From positions 1 through 64,000 of the forward strand of contig JANMGB010000334.1 in NCBI GenBank assembly GCA_031374415.1: a stretch of 64,000 bases of DNA, in the 5' to 3' direction. A program made the position numbers and the translations under genes. Each line of letters opens with the position of its first letter. Positions within the stretch are counted from its first letter, which is position 1. The notes beneath the pieces are model-generated. The model saw only the letters and a program-made list of their open reading frames with translations. It did no database searches and was not told the origin of the DNA. The DNA is from CANHBY01 sp031374415 (GTDB lineage Bacteria; Pseudomonadota; Gammaproteobacteria; Burkholderiales; Burkholderiaceae_C). Positions 33,886 through 42,799 of this stretch are shown in pieces.

Positions 33886-34550
33886 ACGCCGCAACGCCCT
33901 CATGGCGATGGGTGTTGATGGGCGCAGGCGGGCACGGCTCGGTGTTGCGTGCGGTGCTGTGTGAACTGGGTTTGAACGTCTTGGGCGTTTGCGACCCAGC
34001 GCTGGTGCGCGACGGGACTTCGACTTGGCAAGGCTTGCCCGTGCTAGGCGGTGACGAGGCTCTGGCGCGACTCAACCCCCAGGATCTGGCCCTGGCCCTC
34101 GGAGTCGGCCCCCGCGTGCGCAGCACACACCGGCGAGAGGTGTTCGAGCGGCTGCGTCAACAGCACCATCGCTTTCCACCCTTAGTCCACCCAAGAGCTT
34201 GGGTGGCACCGGGTGTGACCTTGGCAGAGGGCGTTCAAGTGATGGCCGGTGTGGTGATTCAACCAGGCTGCCACATCGGCGAAAACACCCTCGTCAACAC
34301 CTGCTCCAGCGTCGACCACGATTGCCAAGTCGGCTCCCATGTCCACATCGCTCCCGGTGCCACCTTGTGTGGTGGTGTGTCGGTGGGCCGCGGCTGCTTC
34401 ATTGGCGCCGGGGCCACCGTGATTCAAGAAATTCAGTTGGGCGAAAACGCCTTGTTAAGCGCCGGCTTCACGCTGACAAAGAATTTAAGCGATGGCTTGA
34501 AGTACCCCGAAAAAATCACCACTCGACCTGCCCCGAGGAGCCCCGAATGA
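33882..34550 (+). CDS. NeuD/PglD-like left-handed beta-helix sugar acetyltransferase
   Basis: A 222-aa protein with an N-terminal Rossmann-like sugar-nucleotide domain (LMGAGGHGSV) and C-terminal hexapeptide repeats. The catalytic His of PglD-type enzymes corresponds to His146 in SSVDHDC. It may be the LegH step, acetylating the 4-amino group formed by LegC. Alternatively, it could be an O-acetyltransferase like NeuD, or supply the PglD step for the PglF/PglC-like genes on the opposite strand at 54-58 kb. Coupled to both neighbours by ATGA overlaps. Confidence 0.87.
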   Translation: MNAATPSWRWVLMGAGGHGSVLRAVLCELGLNVLGVCDPALVRDGTSTWQGLPVLGGDEALARLNPQDLALALGVGPRVRSTHRREVFERLRQQHHRFPPLVHPRAWVAPGVTLAEGVQVMAGVVIQPGCHIGENTLVNTCSSVDHDCQVGSHVHIAPGATLCGGVSVGRGCFIGAGATVIQEIQLGENALLSAGFTLTKNLSDGLKYPEKITTRPAPRSPE

Positions 34551-35614
34551 ACACCCCGACACCCATTGCAGACGGTCAACTGTGGAAAAAAGCCCTCATC
34601 CACTGTGGCGCCACAATTCATGATGTCATCAAAAATTTAGATGGAACAGGTTTGCAGATCGCCTTGGTGGTGCGCAAAGATGGCCTGCTGCAAGGCACGG
34701 TCACCGATGGCGATATCCGCAGGGCCTTGCTGCGCGGCCTGGACACCAAGTCTCACGTCGAAGGAATCATGTTCCCCACCCCCATGGTGGTGACCCCCGA
34801 GATGGGTCGCGACATTGTTTTGCACCTCATGCGGGCCAACAAAATTCACCAGCTGCCCGTGGTGGATGAGGCCAATCACGTGGTGGGGCTGCACATCTGG
34901 GACGACATCGTCGCCCCCTCCTCTCGCCCCAACGTCATGGTCATCATGGCCGGCGGGTTTGGAACACGATTGCGCCCCTACACGCAAGATTGCCCCAAGC
35001 CGATGCTGCCGGTGGCTGGCAAACCGATGTTGGAACATATCATCGAGCGCGCCACCGGAGAGGGGTTTCGCCACTTTGTGATTGCCCTGCACTACCTGGG
35101 GCAGGTCATCCGAGATTACTTTGGGCAGGGCGACAAGTGGGGCATACACATTCAGTACCTGGATGAAAAATCTCCCCTGGGAACGGCCGGGGCCATGGGC
35201 CTGTTTGACCCGCCCCCGGAGGCACCATTCATCGTCACCAACGGGGATGTCTTGACCGATATTCGCTATGGGGAAATGCTGGACTTTCATCTTCACCATC
35301 AGGCTGAGGCCACCATGGCCGTGCGGCAGCACGAGTGGCAACACCCGTTTGGCGTCGTGCGCACCGAGGGCATCAGCATCGTGGGGTTCGATGAGAAACC
35401 GATTCACAAAACCCATGTGAATGCCGGCATCTACGCATTGAACCCGTCTGCACTGGCGTGGCTGAGCAAAGGACATCCGTGCGACATGCCGACCCTCTTT
35501 GAGCGCTTGAAGGAGGCCGGAAAATCAACCATCGCCTACCCCATGCATGAGCCCTGGTTGGACGTGGGCCGGGTCGAGGATCTCCAGCGTGCCAACCAAC
35601 TCAAGGATGAATAG
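34547..35614 (+). CDS. ptmE: CBS-domain nucleotidyltransferase, PtmE-like (GDP-glucosamine forming)
   Basis: A 355-aa protein; ATG 34547 overlaps the previous stop. Two CBS motifs (about 10-125) precede a nucleotidyltransferase domain with VIMAGGFGTRLRPYT, CPKPMLPVAGKPMLEHI, a TNGD metal motif, and NAGIYAL. This architecture matches PtmE of the Campylobacter legionaminic acid pathway, which makes GDP-glucosamine from GTP and glucosamine-1-phosphate. Its presence suggests the locus runs on GDP-linked intermediates. The CBS pair may bind adenosine nucleotides and regulate it. The donor nucleotide cannot be read from the sequence. Confidence 0.85.
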   Translation: MNTPTPIADGQLWKKALIHCGATIHDVIKNLDGTGLQIALVVRKDGLLQGTVTDGDIRRALLRGLDTKSHVEGIMFPTPMVVTPEMGRDIVLHLMRANKIHQLPVVDEANHVVGLHIWDDIVAPSSRPNVMVIMAGGFGTRLRPYTQDCPKPMLPVAGKPMLEHIIERATGEGFRHFVIALHYLGQVIRDYFGQGDKWGIHIQYLDEKSPLGTAGAMGLFDPPPEAPFIVTNGDVLTDIRYGEMLDFHLHHQAEATMAVRQHEWQHPFGVVRTEGISIVGFDEKPIHKTHVNAGIYALNPSALAWLSKGHPCDMPTLFERLKEAGKSTIAYPMHEPWLDVGRVEDLQRANQLKDE

Positions 35615-35617
35615 ACA

Positions 35618-36322
35618 ATGACACAGCGGCCGCGGGTGTTGGGCATCATCCCCGCGCGCGGGGGATCCAAAGGCGTGCCTCGAAAGAACATCTTGACAGC
35701 AGGCGGCAAGCCGCTCATCGCCTGGACGATTGAGGCGGGTTTGCGCGCCCAATGTGTGACGCGCCTGATCGTGTCCTCGGACGACGATGCCATCATCCAG
35801 GTGGCCCGGCAGCATGCCTGCGACGTGCCATTCAAGCGGCCTGCCGAGCTGGCCACTGACGCGGCGTCCTCCGTGGATGTGGTGCTGCATGCCTTGCAGC
35901 ATTGCCCAGACTTTGACTACGTCTTGTTGCTGCAGCCGACCTCGCCACTGCGAACTGCAGCCGACATTGACGGCACGTTTGCATTGCTGCAACAGCGGCA
36001 ATCCGCCTCCTGTGTGTCGGTGTGTCCGGTGGAGGAAACACCCTATTGGATGTACCACGTAGCGTCATCAGGCGCCATGAAGCGCGTGCTTGAACCCCCA
36101 GACCATGCCCACCGGCGACAAGACCTGCCCACCGTGTGCATGCTCAATGGCGCGGTGTATATATCGTCAGTGCCAGCATTCATGGCGCACCGCAGCTTCG
36201 TCACGCCGGAGACCCTCGCCTACGTCATGCCCCGCGAGCGCTCATTTGACGTCGACACACGCGACGACTTTGAAGCCGTCGCGCAGCGGCTAGAACGGAT
36301 CCACGAACAGGCGCCCGGATGA
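35618..36322 (+). CDS. legF: CMP-nonulosonate cytidylyltransferase, LegF/NeuA-like
   Basis: A 234-aa cytidylyltransferase: IIPARGGSKGVPRKNI at the N-terminus, VSSDDDAII, LLLQPTSPLRTA and the metal-binding DVDTRDD near the C-terminus. It activates the nine-carbon acid with CTP to give CMP-legionaminic acid or its derivative, the donor for a glycosyltransferase. It completes the set LegB-C-G-I-F and overlaps the start of the flippase gene. Confidence 0.92.
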   Translation: MTQRPRVLGIIPARGGSKGVPRKNILTAGGKPLIAWTIEAGLRAQCVTRLIVSSDDDAIIQVARQHACDVPFKRPAELATDAASSVDVVLHALQHCPDFDYVLLLQPTSPLRTAADIDGTFALLQQRQSASCVSVCPVEETPYWMYHVASSGAMKRVLEPPDHAHRRQDLPTVCMLNGAVYISSVPAFMAHRSFVTPETLAYVMPRERSFDVDTRDDFEAVAQRLERIHEQAPG

Positions 36323-37584
36323 TCAAGGATTTTCAGCGCCTGGGCCAATCGATTGGGATTTATACCGTCATCAATGTCGTGACCAAGTTGTTTCCTTTTC
36401 TGTTGTTGCCCATCCTGTCACGCTATCTGAGCCCGGCCGAGTTTGGGCGCTCTGCCCTGTTCATTGCCACCTCCTCGCTCTTGATTCCCTTGGTGGGATT
36501 GCGGGGCGACGCGGTGGTCGTGAAAGCCCTGGGTGAAGCGAACGCGCCTTCAAACGGCCCAACCCCCGCCGATGCCCGACTGGATTTGGCCCTGACCTTG
36601 CCTTTCGTCATCGCCGGCGTGCTGTTGCTGGTGTTGTTGGCGGCGAATGCCCTCGGCTGGCGCGTGGATCATGTGCTCGGCCTGCCCGCGCCATGGATAG
36701 CCTTGGCCGTGCTGACGGCCTTGCTCTGGAACTTCACCATGATCCATAACGCCACGCTGCAGATCAGGCAACGCTTTGCGGCATACGCGACCTTGCAAGT
36801 GACTCAAGCGGTGGGCATTTTTGCGCTCACCGCGGCTTTGGTGTGCGGGCCCTTGGCCAGCGCTGAAGGGCGAAACCTGGGCTATTCGGTGCCAATTTTG
36901 GCAGTGGGCTCTTGGTGTTGTTGGACGCTCTTGCGCCAACATGGCGTCAGCCTGCGCTGGCCAGCGCAGGCATTCAAGCGCTTTGCGGGCATCTCATTTC
37001 CCTTGCTAGGTGGCACGCTGGCCAGCCTGTTTGCGAGCACAGTGGATCGCTACGCCGTGTCTTGGTTTTTCGGGGTTGAGTCGTTAGGAATTTACGCCTT
37101 TGGTGTCACACTGGGCTTGGTTCTCGCAGTATTGACGGAGGGCATTGAGTTGGCATGGCTGCCCTATGTTTCCAAGTCACTGAAAGAGCCTTTGGCCATG
37201 CAGAGATTGCGAAAAACAGGCCTGCTGATTTTGTTGGGCTTGGTGGTTTGCGCACTGCTCTACGCCGCCCTCCTGCCCCACGTGGTGCAGTGGGTCGGGC
37301 AAGGCGAACGCTACGCCGGCGCCACCCCCGTGGCCTGGGCCACCCTCACCGCGGTGCTAGGCAAAGCAGCCTTCAATCTCTTTTCCACGGTCGCCATTTA
37401 TGCCGGTCGCCCCCACCTGTCACTGAAGGCGAATTTGGGCTTGGCGTTCATCCTGCCAGGGGGTATATGGCTCTCGGCGCAATCCAATAACCTCACGCTG
37501 CCGCAATATGCCATTGGAGCAATTTATTTGATTGCAGCCCTGTTTTACTTCATCACAAATTTGCGCATTCAACAAGCCTCATGA
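36319..37584 (+). CDS. wzx: Oligosaccharide flippase, Wzx-like (first of two)
   Basis: A 421-aa polytopic membrane protein of the MOP superfamily, about 12 hydrophobic segments. The start FQRLGQSIGIYTVINVVTKLFPFLLLPILSRYLSP (positions 4-38) and the STVDRYAVSWFFGVESLGIY segment are typical of polysaccharide flippases. It should translocate the undecaprenyl-linked repeat unit across the inner membrane. It is followed with overlap by a Wzy-like polymerase. A second flippase lies on the other strand at 61807. Confidence 0.9.
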   Translation: MIKDFQRLGQSIGIYTVINVVTKLFPFLLLPILSRYLSPAEFGRSALFIATSSLLIPLVGLRGDAVVVKALGEANAPSNGPTPADARLDLALTLPFVIAGVLLLVLLAANALGWRVDHVLGLPAPWIALAVLTALLWNFTMIHNATLQIRQRFAAYATLQVTQAVGIFALTAALVCGPLASAEGRNLGYSVPILAVGSWCCWTLLRQHGVSLRWPAQAFKRFAGISFPLLGGTLASLFASTVDRYAVSWFFGVESLGIYAFGVTLGLVLAVLTEGIELAWLPYVSKSLKEPLAMQRLRKTGLLILLGLVVCALLYAALLPHVVQWVGQGERYAGATPVAWATLTAVLGKAAFNLFSTVAIYAGRPHLSLKANLGLAFILPGGIWLSAQSNNLTLPQYAIGAIYLIAALFYFITNLRIQQAS

Positions 37585-38882
37585 AAAACAAGCAACGAGG
37601 TTCATTTGTTTCAATGTGGTTCGTCGGAATATACTTTCTAAGCGCCATATCAGGCCTATGGGTTCATATATTGAATCCCAATGCCGCGTATGATCAAACA
37701 ATTGAAGGGAGTATAGTTAGGGTATCCGCAGCATTTACACTGATGCCGCTCATCATCAGTCTTTTTATCGGCCTCCCTTCGATTGGAAAAAATCTGGGAA
37801 CGATCATTAAAAAGCTGCCTTGGGTCACCAGCATTCCGATCATTGGCGTTGTGACCATCATCATTGGTTTGTTGAATGGCAATGGACTGGGCTTTGTGAT
37901 TGGCGACACTTATAGATTGTTGACTTTGCCTATTGGTATTTTGATTGGCATGACACTGCCACTAAAAATTCTGATGAGATGGTTTGTGATAATTAGTATC
38001 TCCTACATCATTCTATTTTTATTGAGTGCCCTGCCAGCAAGACTGAGCGGGGATCTAAATATTGTAGGCATCGGCACATTTCACCTGCTGGCCGCTCTGT
38101 GCATCTTCCCTTTACTCAGGGATAACTCACAGACCTCTCGCATAGGATTGATCATTTTGTCATTGATTGTGATCGCCTTGGGGATGAAACGCTCCACCAT
38201 GGGGATATTCTTGATTCTGATTTTCGCCCTCAGCTTCACTGAAAAAATGATGAAGCAAGCACTTGTATTAATCGTACTTTTGGGCGCCCTATTCTTTTCT
38301 ATTTACAGCGAAGAAATTGCGTTGATCACCGAACTGAGCGAGCGAATCAATCAGACTTACGATGCGGGAGAACTAGACCCCTCTTCAGGTTCTCGCATTC
38401 AAGAAGTCAAAAGTTCATGGGCACATATGTGGAAGAATTCGTCGCTGGGTGCGCTGCAGGTGGCATTTTTTGGCTTGGGCAGCGGCGCCACGTACCTGAA
38501 TGATAATGACGATCTGAGATTAAGTACGATTGCACCCGATTCAGAAGAGATACATAATATTCACTTCAGCCCTATGACGCTTGCCTTTCGTCACGGAATT
38601 ATTCCAGCATTTTTTATTATATATGCTTACGTGAGCTGTTTACTGTATTGCCTGCAAGTCAGGCGATACAGTAAAGACAAAGATATAAACAAAATAGCAT
38701 TGTGCATATTTCTATTCGGTGGCGTACTGATGCTTTATTCATTATCAGGCTTTACCATTGTGGGAGATTTATTATTTCCCGTCACGATGGGATCACTGCT
38801 CTACCAGACCCAGGCCCTGAACAAAGCCAGGCGCCCGAATGAACTTCAAAACAATTGCGCCCATAAACTTATCAAGGCCTAA
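37581..38882 (+). CDS. wzy: O-antigen polymerase, Wzy-like membrane protein
   Basis: A 433-aa, highly hydrophobic protein with about 10-11 membrane segments and one larger soluble loop (about 245-335) containing SGSRIQEVKSSWAHM and HNIHFSPMTLAFRHG, the kind of periplasmic loop found in Wzy/WaaL proteins. Family conservation is low, so the call rests on topology and position right after Wzx. The DNA is clearly more AT-rich than surrounding genes, as is common for Wzy genes acquired by transfer. Confidence 0.72.
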   Translation: MKNKQRGSFVSMWFVGIYFLSAISGLWVHILNPNAAYDQTIEGSIVRVSAAFTLMPLIISLFIGLPSIGKNLGTIIKKLPWVTSIPIIGVVTIIIGLLNGNGLGFVIGDTYRLLTLPIGILIGMTLPLKILMRWFVIISISYIILFLLSALPARLSGDLNIVGIGTFHLLAALCIFPLLRDNSQTSRIGLIILSLIVIALGMKRSTMGIFLILIFALSFTEKMMKQALVLIVLLGALFFSIYSEEIALITELSERINQTYDAGELDPSSGSRIQEVKSSWAHMWKNSSLGALQVAFFGLGSGATYLNDNDDLRLSTIAPDSEEIHNIHFSPMTLAFRHGIIPAFFIIYAYVSCLLYCLQVRRYSKDKDINKIALCIFLFGGVLMLYSLSGFTIVGDLLFPVTMGSLLYQTQALNKARRPNELQNNCAHKLIKA

Positions 38883-38884
38883 CT

Positions 38885-40909
38885 ATGCAGTTACTACCGT
38901 ATGTTCTGATTGTTTTTCATCGAAAGAATTTGGAGCGCGCATTCAATTATTGTCAACAACACCCCGAAAAGCATCGGTGGACTGTGCTTTGCGCCTTCGA
39001 GGCAGTTGACGAAATCATAGCGCCCCCAGGCATTTCTTGCATCAATCTCTTGGCGCATCACTCTTATCAGCGACGTCATGTGTCACCGCGGGTCACAGAC
39101 GTCATTCATGCTTTTTTTCGAGACACTCACCTGAATGGAGTGAGTTTGAACCATGCCGTGATGATCGAGGGCGTTCCTGTTCTGCGAGCCAAAGACAATG
39201 AGGTGCTTCAATACACCCTGCTGCGCATGGTATTTTTGATGGATTACTTGCTGCAAGAATTAGATCGTCACCCAGAAGCGAAAATTCACCTTCTGATCGA
39301 CAGCGACTCAAAAATTTCGATCCCAGAATGGCCTAATATTGACCGATGGTTGGATATCGATGCATTTTATGGTCCGATTTTTTCACGCATAGGACGATCG
39401 CATGGGCGGGAAATTCAGTTTTTGTCCTTGATTTCTTCTCGCGCGCACTGGATGCACCGCCTCCGAGAATTTTCACTGATTTCTTGGCGATTTTTCATGT
39501 TGGTCAAGCGAGGCATATCATGGCGTGAAAAGCGACTACCCCCTCCAGCAGAGCAACGCTCACTGGCTATTTGGGTTCGCTCCAAAAGTCAAGTTCGGGA
39601 AGTTGAATCTTTAGTCTCTAGGTGGCTGGCCCAAGGCAAGGTGATGCCATTTTTTATACAGGATGATTCATTCAAAAAGACCGATTGTCGAGATTACTTG
39701 CGCGCTCAAACTGCTCTGCCGTTTGTCTGCACCCATCATTTTCTGAGTTTCAAGATACTTTTTCAGGCCGCCATTCATTATTTTGCGTTCAGATTTTTGG
39801 GAGTTCGTCGTTTAGTCTATGCCCCAAGTGCAACAGAGCGCAATGATGCCATCGATCAGGTTATCCTATCCCCTGAATTCAGGAAAGCGCTGGCGGTTTC
39901 TTTGTCTGAAGCCATTCTCGCGAGCAGCGTCACAATTTATGAGATAAAGAAATGCCATCAGCAGCATCCTTTTCAATCCATGTTGGTGATGAGCAATTAT
40001 GATCTTTGGGGGCATATTGCGGGCTATTTAGGTCAGTCTCAGGGATTCCATACCATCAGTCTTCAGAATTTCTTGACCGACCCCTATTTTTTACCCACGC
40101 CTTACTCACTTTATGATGCTCATGTGGTATTTGATCATCAAGAGCAAGCTCGGGTGATTCAGGGGGGTGCACCGCCAGACCGTGTTCATGCTTTGGGCAG
40201 TGTTCTCTACAGCGCCATTCGCAACCCCCAGGCTCAGAAGCTCAAATCGATTGAGATCCGCAAACAGCTTTCTGTGGCGCCCGACAAACGAGTTATTCTT
40301 CTCGGCACCCAGTCGGCCTCTGCCAACTCAGTCGCTGAGAACGAGCGGGGTTTGAGTTTGCTTTTTGATGTGGTGAACCAGCATCCTATGACCCTCGGCT
40401 TTGTCAAAATTCATCCCTATGAGAAATTAACCGACTATAAAGACTGGATAGAGAAGGCTCGGCGTGAGAAGATACCTGTTTTGTTTTTTGACAAAGTCAA
40501 CATTGACGACCTGTTGGTGGCCTCTGACATCTACATCTCTCGGTTTTCAACCACCATGATTTTATCGACCATGCTGAGAAAACCCACCCTCTCCTTCGTG
40601 AATGAATCTGAGCGTGGTTTGGCACAGGAGGCTGTTGATTTTATTCAACACAAAGTCATCCCCATGATGTCGGATCACTCTGAAGCCAGTGCGTTCTTGG
40701 ACGAGCTGCTTGATGAAGAAAAATACGCACAGCAGGTTGAACGACAAGAAAGTGCCTTGAAAAACTCGTTTTCCACCTACGATGAACAGGGCATTGATCG
40801 CATTCAAGCCTTCGTTGAAAAATTCATCTTCCAAAAGCCTGCTACGCCCACAACCTCGCAGCCCAAAAGCCTTGTCGTTTCCTCCAGTCAACTCGAGCAT
40901 CACAAATAA
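38885..40909 (+). CDS. Unrecognised 674-aa protein, possible GT-B-fold glycosyltransferase
   Basis: No signal peptide or membrane span. The C-terminal part (about 400-620) has features of GT-B sugar transferases of the capsule/CDP-glycerol or polysialyl type: VHALGSVLY, KRVILLGTQ, FVKIHPYE, then DLLVASDIYISRFSTTMILS. The N-terminal 250 residues I do not recognise. A CMP-legionaminic acid donor is made upstream and no other candidate transferase for it is on this strand, so a nonulosonate transferase is plausible but unproven. Base composition is AT-rich like the preceding wzy gene. Its TAA overlaps the asnB ATG. Confidence 0.6.
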   Translation: MQLLPYVLIVFHRKNLERAFNYCQQHPEKHRWTVLCAFEAVDEIIAPPGISCINLLAHHSYQRRHVSPRVTDVIHAFFRDTHLNGVSLNHAVMIEGVPVLRAKDNEVLQYTLLRMVFLMDYLLQELDRHPEAKIHLLIDSDSKISIPEWPNIDRWLDIDAFYGPIFSRIGRSHGREIQFLSLISSRAHWMHRLREFSLISWRFFMLVKRGISWREKRLPPPAEQRSLAIWVRSKSQVREVESLVSRWLAQGKVMPFFIQDDSFKKTDCRDYLRAQTALPFVCTHHFLSFKILFQAAIHYFAFRFLGVRRLVYAPSATERNDAIDQVILSPEFRKALAVSLSEAILASSVTIYEIKKCHQQHPFQSMLVMSNYDLWGHIAGYLGQSQGFHTISLQNFLTDPYFLPTPYSLYDAHVVFDHQEQARVIQGGAPPDRVHALGSVLYSAIRNPQAQKLKSIEIRKQLSVAPDKRVILLGTQSASANSVAENERGLSLLFDVVNQHPMTLGFVKIHPYEKLTDYKDWIEKARREKIPVLFFDKVNIDDLLVASDIYISRFSTTMILSTMLRKPTLSFVNESERGLAQEAVDFIQHKVIPMMSDHSEASAFLDELLDEEKYAQQVERQESALKNSFSTYDEQGIDRIQAFVEKFIFQKPATPTTSQPKSLVVSSSQLEHHK

Positions 40910-42777
40910 TGTGCGGCATCTCTGGAATCATTGGCCAACGACCCACGCAAGATTGGCGAGCCTGGGCCCAGCTCACCGCCTACCGAGGTCCCGATGCACT
41001 CGACCTCTGGGAGCAGCCAGACGCTTTGCTCTGCCACAACCGCCTCTCGATCATCGACCTGAGCACCGCAGCCAACCAACCGATGGTCAGTGAGGACAAG
41101 CGGTATGTGGTGGTGTTCAATGGTGAGATTTTCAACTTTCAGGCCTTGCGCGCCGAGTTAGAAAGCAAGGGGCGGCGGTTTCGTACGCGCTCAGACACTG
41201 AGGTGCTATTGCTCGGTTTCATCGAGTGGGGTGAGGCTGTGTTGGAGCGCTTGGACGGTATGTTTGCCTTTGCCATCTGGGAGCCCCGCACCCGCAAGCT
41301 GTTTGCGGCGCGCGATCACGCGGGGATCAAACCGTTCTTTTATGCGGCTCACCAAGGTCGCTTCGTTTTTGGGTCGGAGATCAAGTTGCTGCTTCACAGC
41401 GGCCTGGTGCCACGCGACGTGCGGAGCGAGAGCGTGCTCGCTTATTTGGCGTATTCCTACGTACCTGCACCCGACACGGCTTACACCCACATCCGATCCT
41501 TGGCACCTGGCGAGGCCTTGTGGTTCGATCTGGCACGGGCCGAGGTGACGACGCGGCGCTGGTGGAGCGTGCCCTCCCCCGCCACACCCGCACAGTGCGG
41601 AGAAGCTGAGGCAGCGCAAGAGCTGGTGCGCTTGTTTTCTGGGGCCGTGCAGCGGCGCATGATTGCTGATGTGCCTCTTGGTGCATTCCTGAGTGGTGGC
41701 GTCGACTCCAGCGTGATCGTCGCCGAGATGGCCCGCGTGTCGGCGCAGAAAGTCAAGACCTTCGCCATCGGCTACCGGCACAACCCCGAGTACGACGAGT
41801 CGGTGTTTGCCGAAGAGGTGGCCGCCCACTTGGGCGTGGATCACGAAACGATTTACCCTGACTTTGCCAGCCGTGATCTGGACGAATCCCTTCACTTGAT
41901 CGTGCGCCAGTTTGATCAGCCTTACGGCAACGCCACCGTGTTGTTGACCTCCATTTTGACCCACGATGTGCGCAATAAGGTCACGGTTGCGCTGGTCGGT
42001 GATGGCGGTGATGAGCTTTTTGGCGGCTACCCCAGATATTGGGCACTCGGGCAGCAAGCGCGATGGGGCGGATTGATTCGACTGGTTCGCCCGGCCCTGT
42101 TGGCCTGGATGAAGCTACGGCCGGAAACCCCGGAAGGCAATCATCTGGCCCGCCGTCTGCGCCGTTTTTTGACCTCGAGCCATGCGGACTTGGGCCTCGT
42201 GTTTGAAGAATCCACGCGGCTCTTCCCGCGCCAGTCCTTGCACGCCTTGGTCAACCCCGCCCGCCAGACCATGGCGGCCCAGCAAACCCTGCTTCAAACA
42301 CTTTTCAATACGGCCCAGGGCTCATGGCTGACACGCGCGTGTGCCACCGACCAAGCCAGCTTCCTGCCCTTCAATTTAATGGAAGGCGCTGATCGCATGA
42401 GCATGGTGAATTCGTTCGAGTTGCGCCTGCCGTTCCTGGACCGTCAACTGATGGAGTTTGCCGCCGCATTGCCCCCTGAGTTGAAGATTCAAGGCAAGCT
42501 GCAAAAGCGGATCCTCAAAGCCGCGTACCGAGACGTTCTGCCGCCCACCGTTCTCAATCGTCCCAAACGAGGCTTCAACCCGCCGGTGTGGCACTGGCTC
42601 AAAGACAACGCCGCCCTCCTGGAAACGCTGCTTCGAAAGCAAAGTCGTTTGGGTGATTATGTCCAGATGGACGCCGTTCGCAGCATGATCCAGCGATTTC
42701 AGTCCCGCAGGGAAGACAACTCGACGCAGTTGTGGTCCCTGCTGGTGTTGGATCGTTGGCTTGAACAACAAATTTGA
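40909..42777 (+). CDS. asnB: Glutamine-hydrolysing asparagine synthase-like amidotransferase
   Basis: A 622-aa protein with Cys2 of a class II glutaminase (MCGISG), YRGPD, and an AsnB synthetase domain with SGGVDSSVI and LVGDGGDELFGGYPRY. In polysaccharide loci such AsnB paralogues (WbpS-type) amidate a hexuronic acid carboxyl group. WecB/WecC downstream supply ManNAcA, a possible target. Start ATG overlaps the preceding stop (TAATG). Confidence 0.92.
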   Translation: MCGISGIIGQRPTQDWRAWAQLTAYRGPDALDLWEQPDALLCHNRLSIIDLSTAANQPMVSEDKRYVVVFNGEIFNFQALRAELESKGRRFRTRSDTEVLLLGFIEWGEAVLERLDGMFAFAIWEPRTRKLFAARDHAGIKPFFYAAHQGRFVFGSEIKLLLHSGLVPRDVRSESVLAYLAYSYVPAPDTAYTHIRSLAPGEALWFDLARAEVTTRRWWSVPSPATPAQCGEAEAAQELVRLFSGAVQRRMIADVPLGAFLSGGVDSSVIVAEMARVSAQKVKTFAIGYRHNPEYDESVFAEEVAAHLGVDHETIYPDFASRDLDESLHLIVRQFDQPYGNATVLLTSILTHDVRNKVTVALVGDGGDELFGGYPRYWALGQQARWGGLIRLVRPALLAWMKLRPETPEGNHLARRLRRFLTSSHADLGLVFEESTRLFPRQSLHALVNPARQTMAAQQTLLQTLFNTAQGSWLTRACATDQASFLPFNLMEGADRMSMVNSFELRLPFLDRQLMEFAAALPPELKIQGKLQKRILKAAYRDVLPPTVLNRPKRGFNPPVWHWLKDNAALLETLLRKQSRLGDYVQMDAVRSMIQRFQSRREDNSTQLWSLLVLDRWLEQQI

Positions 42778-42799
42778 CTGCCTTGGAGAAACGCTGACG

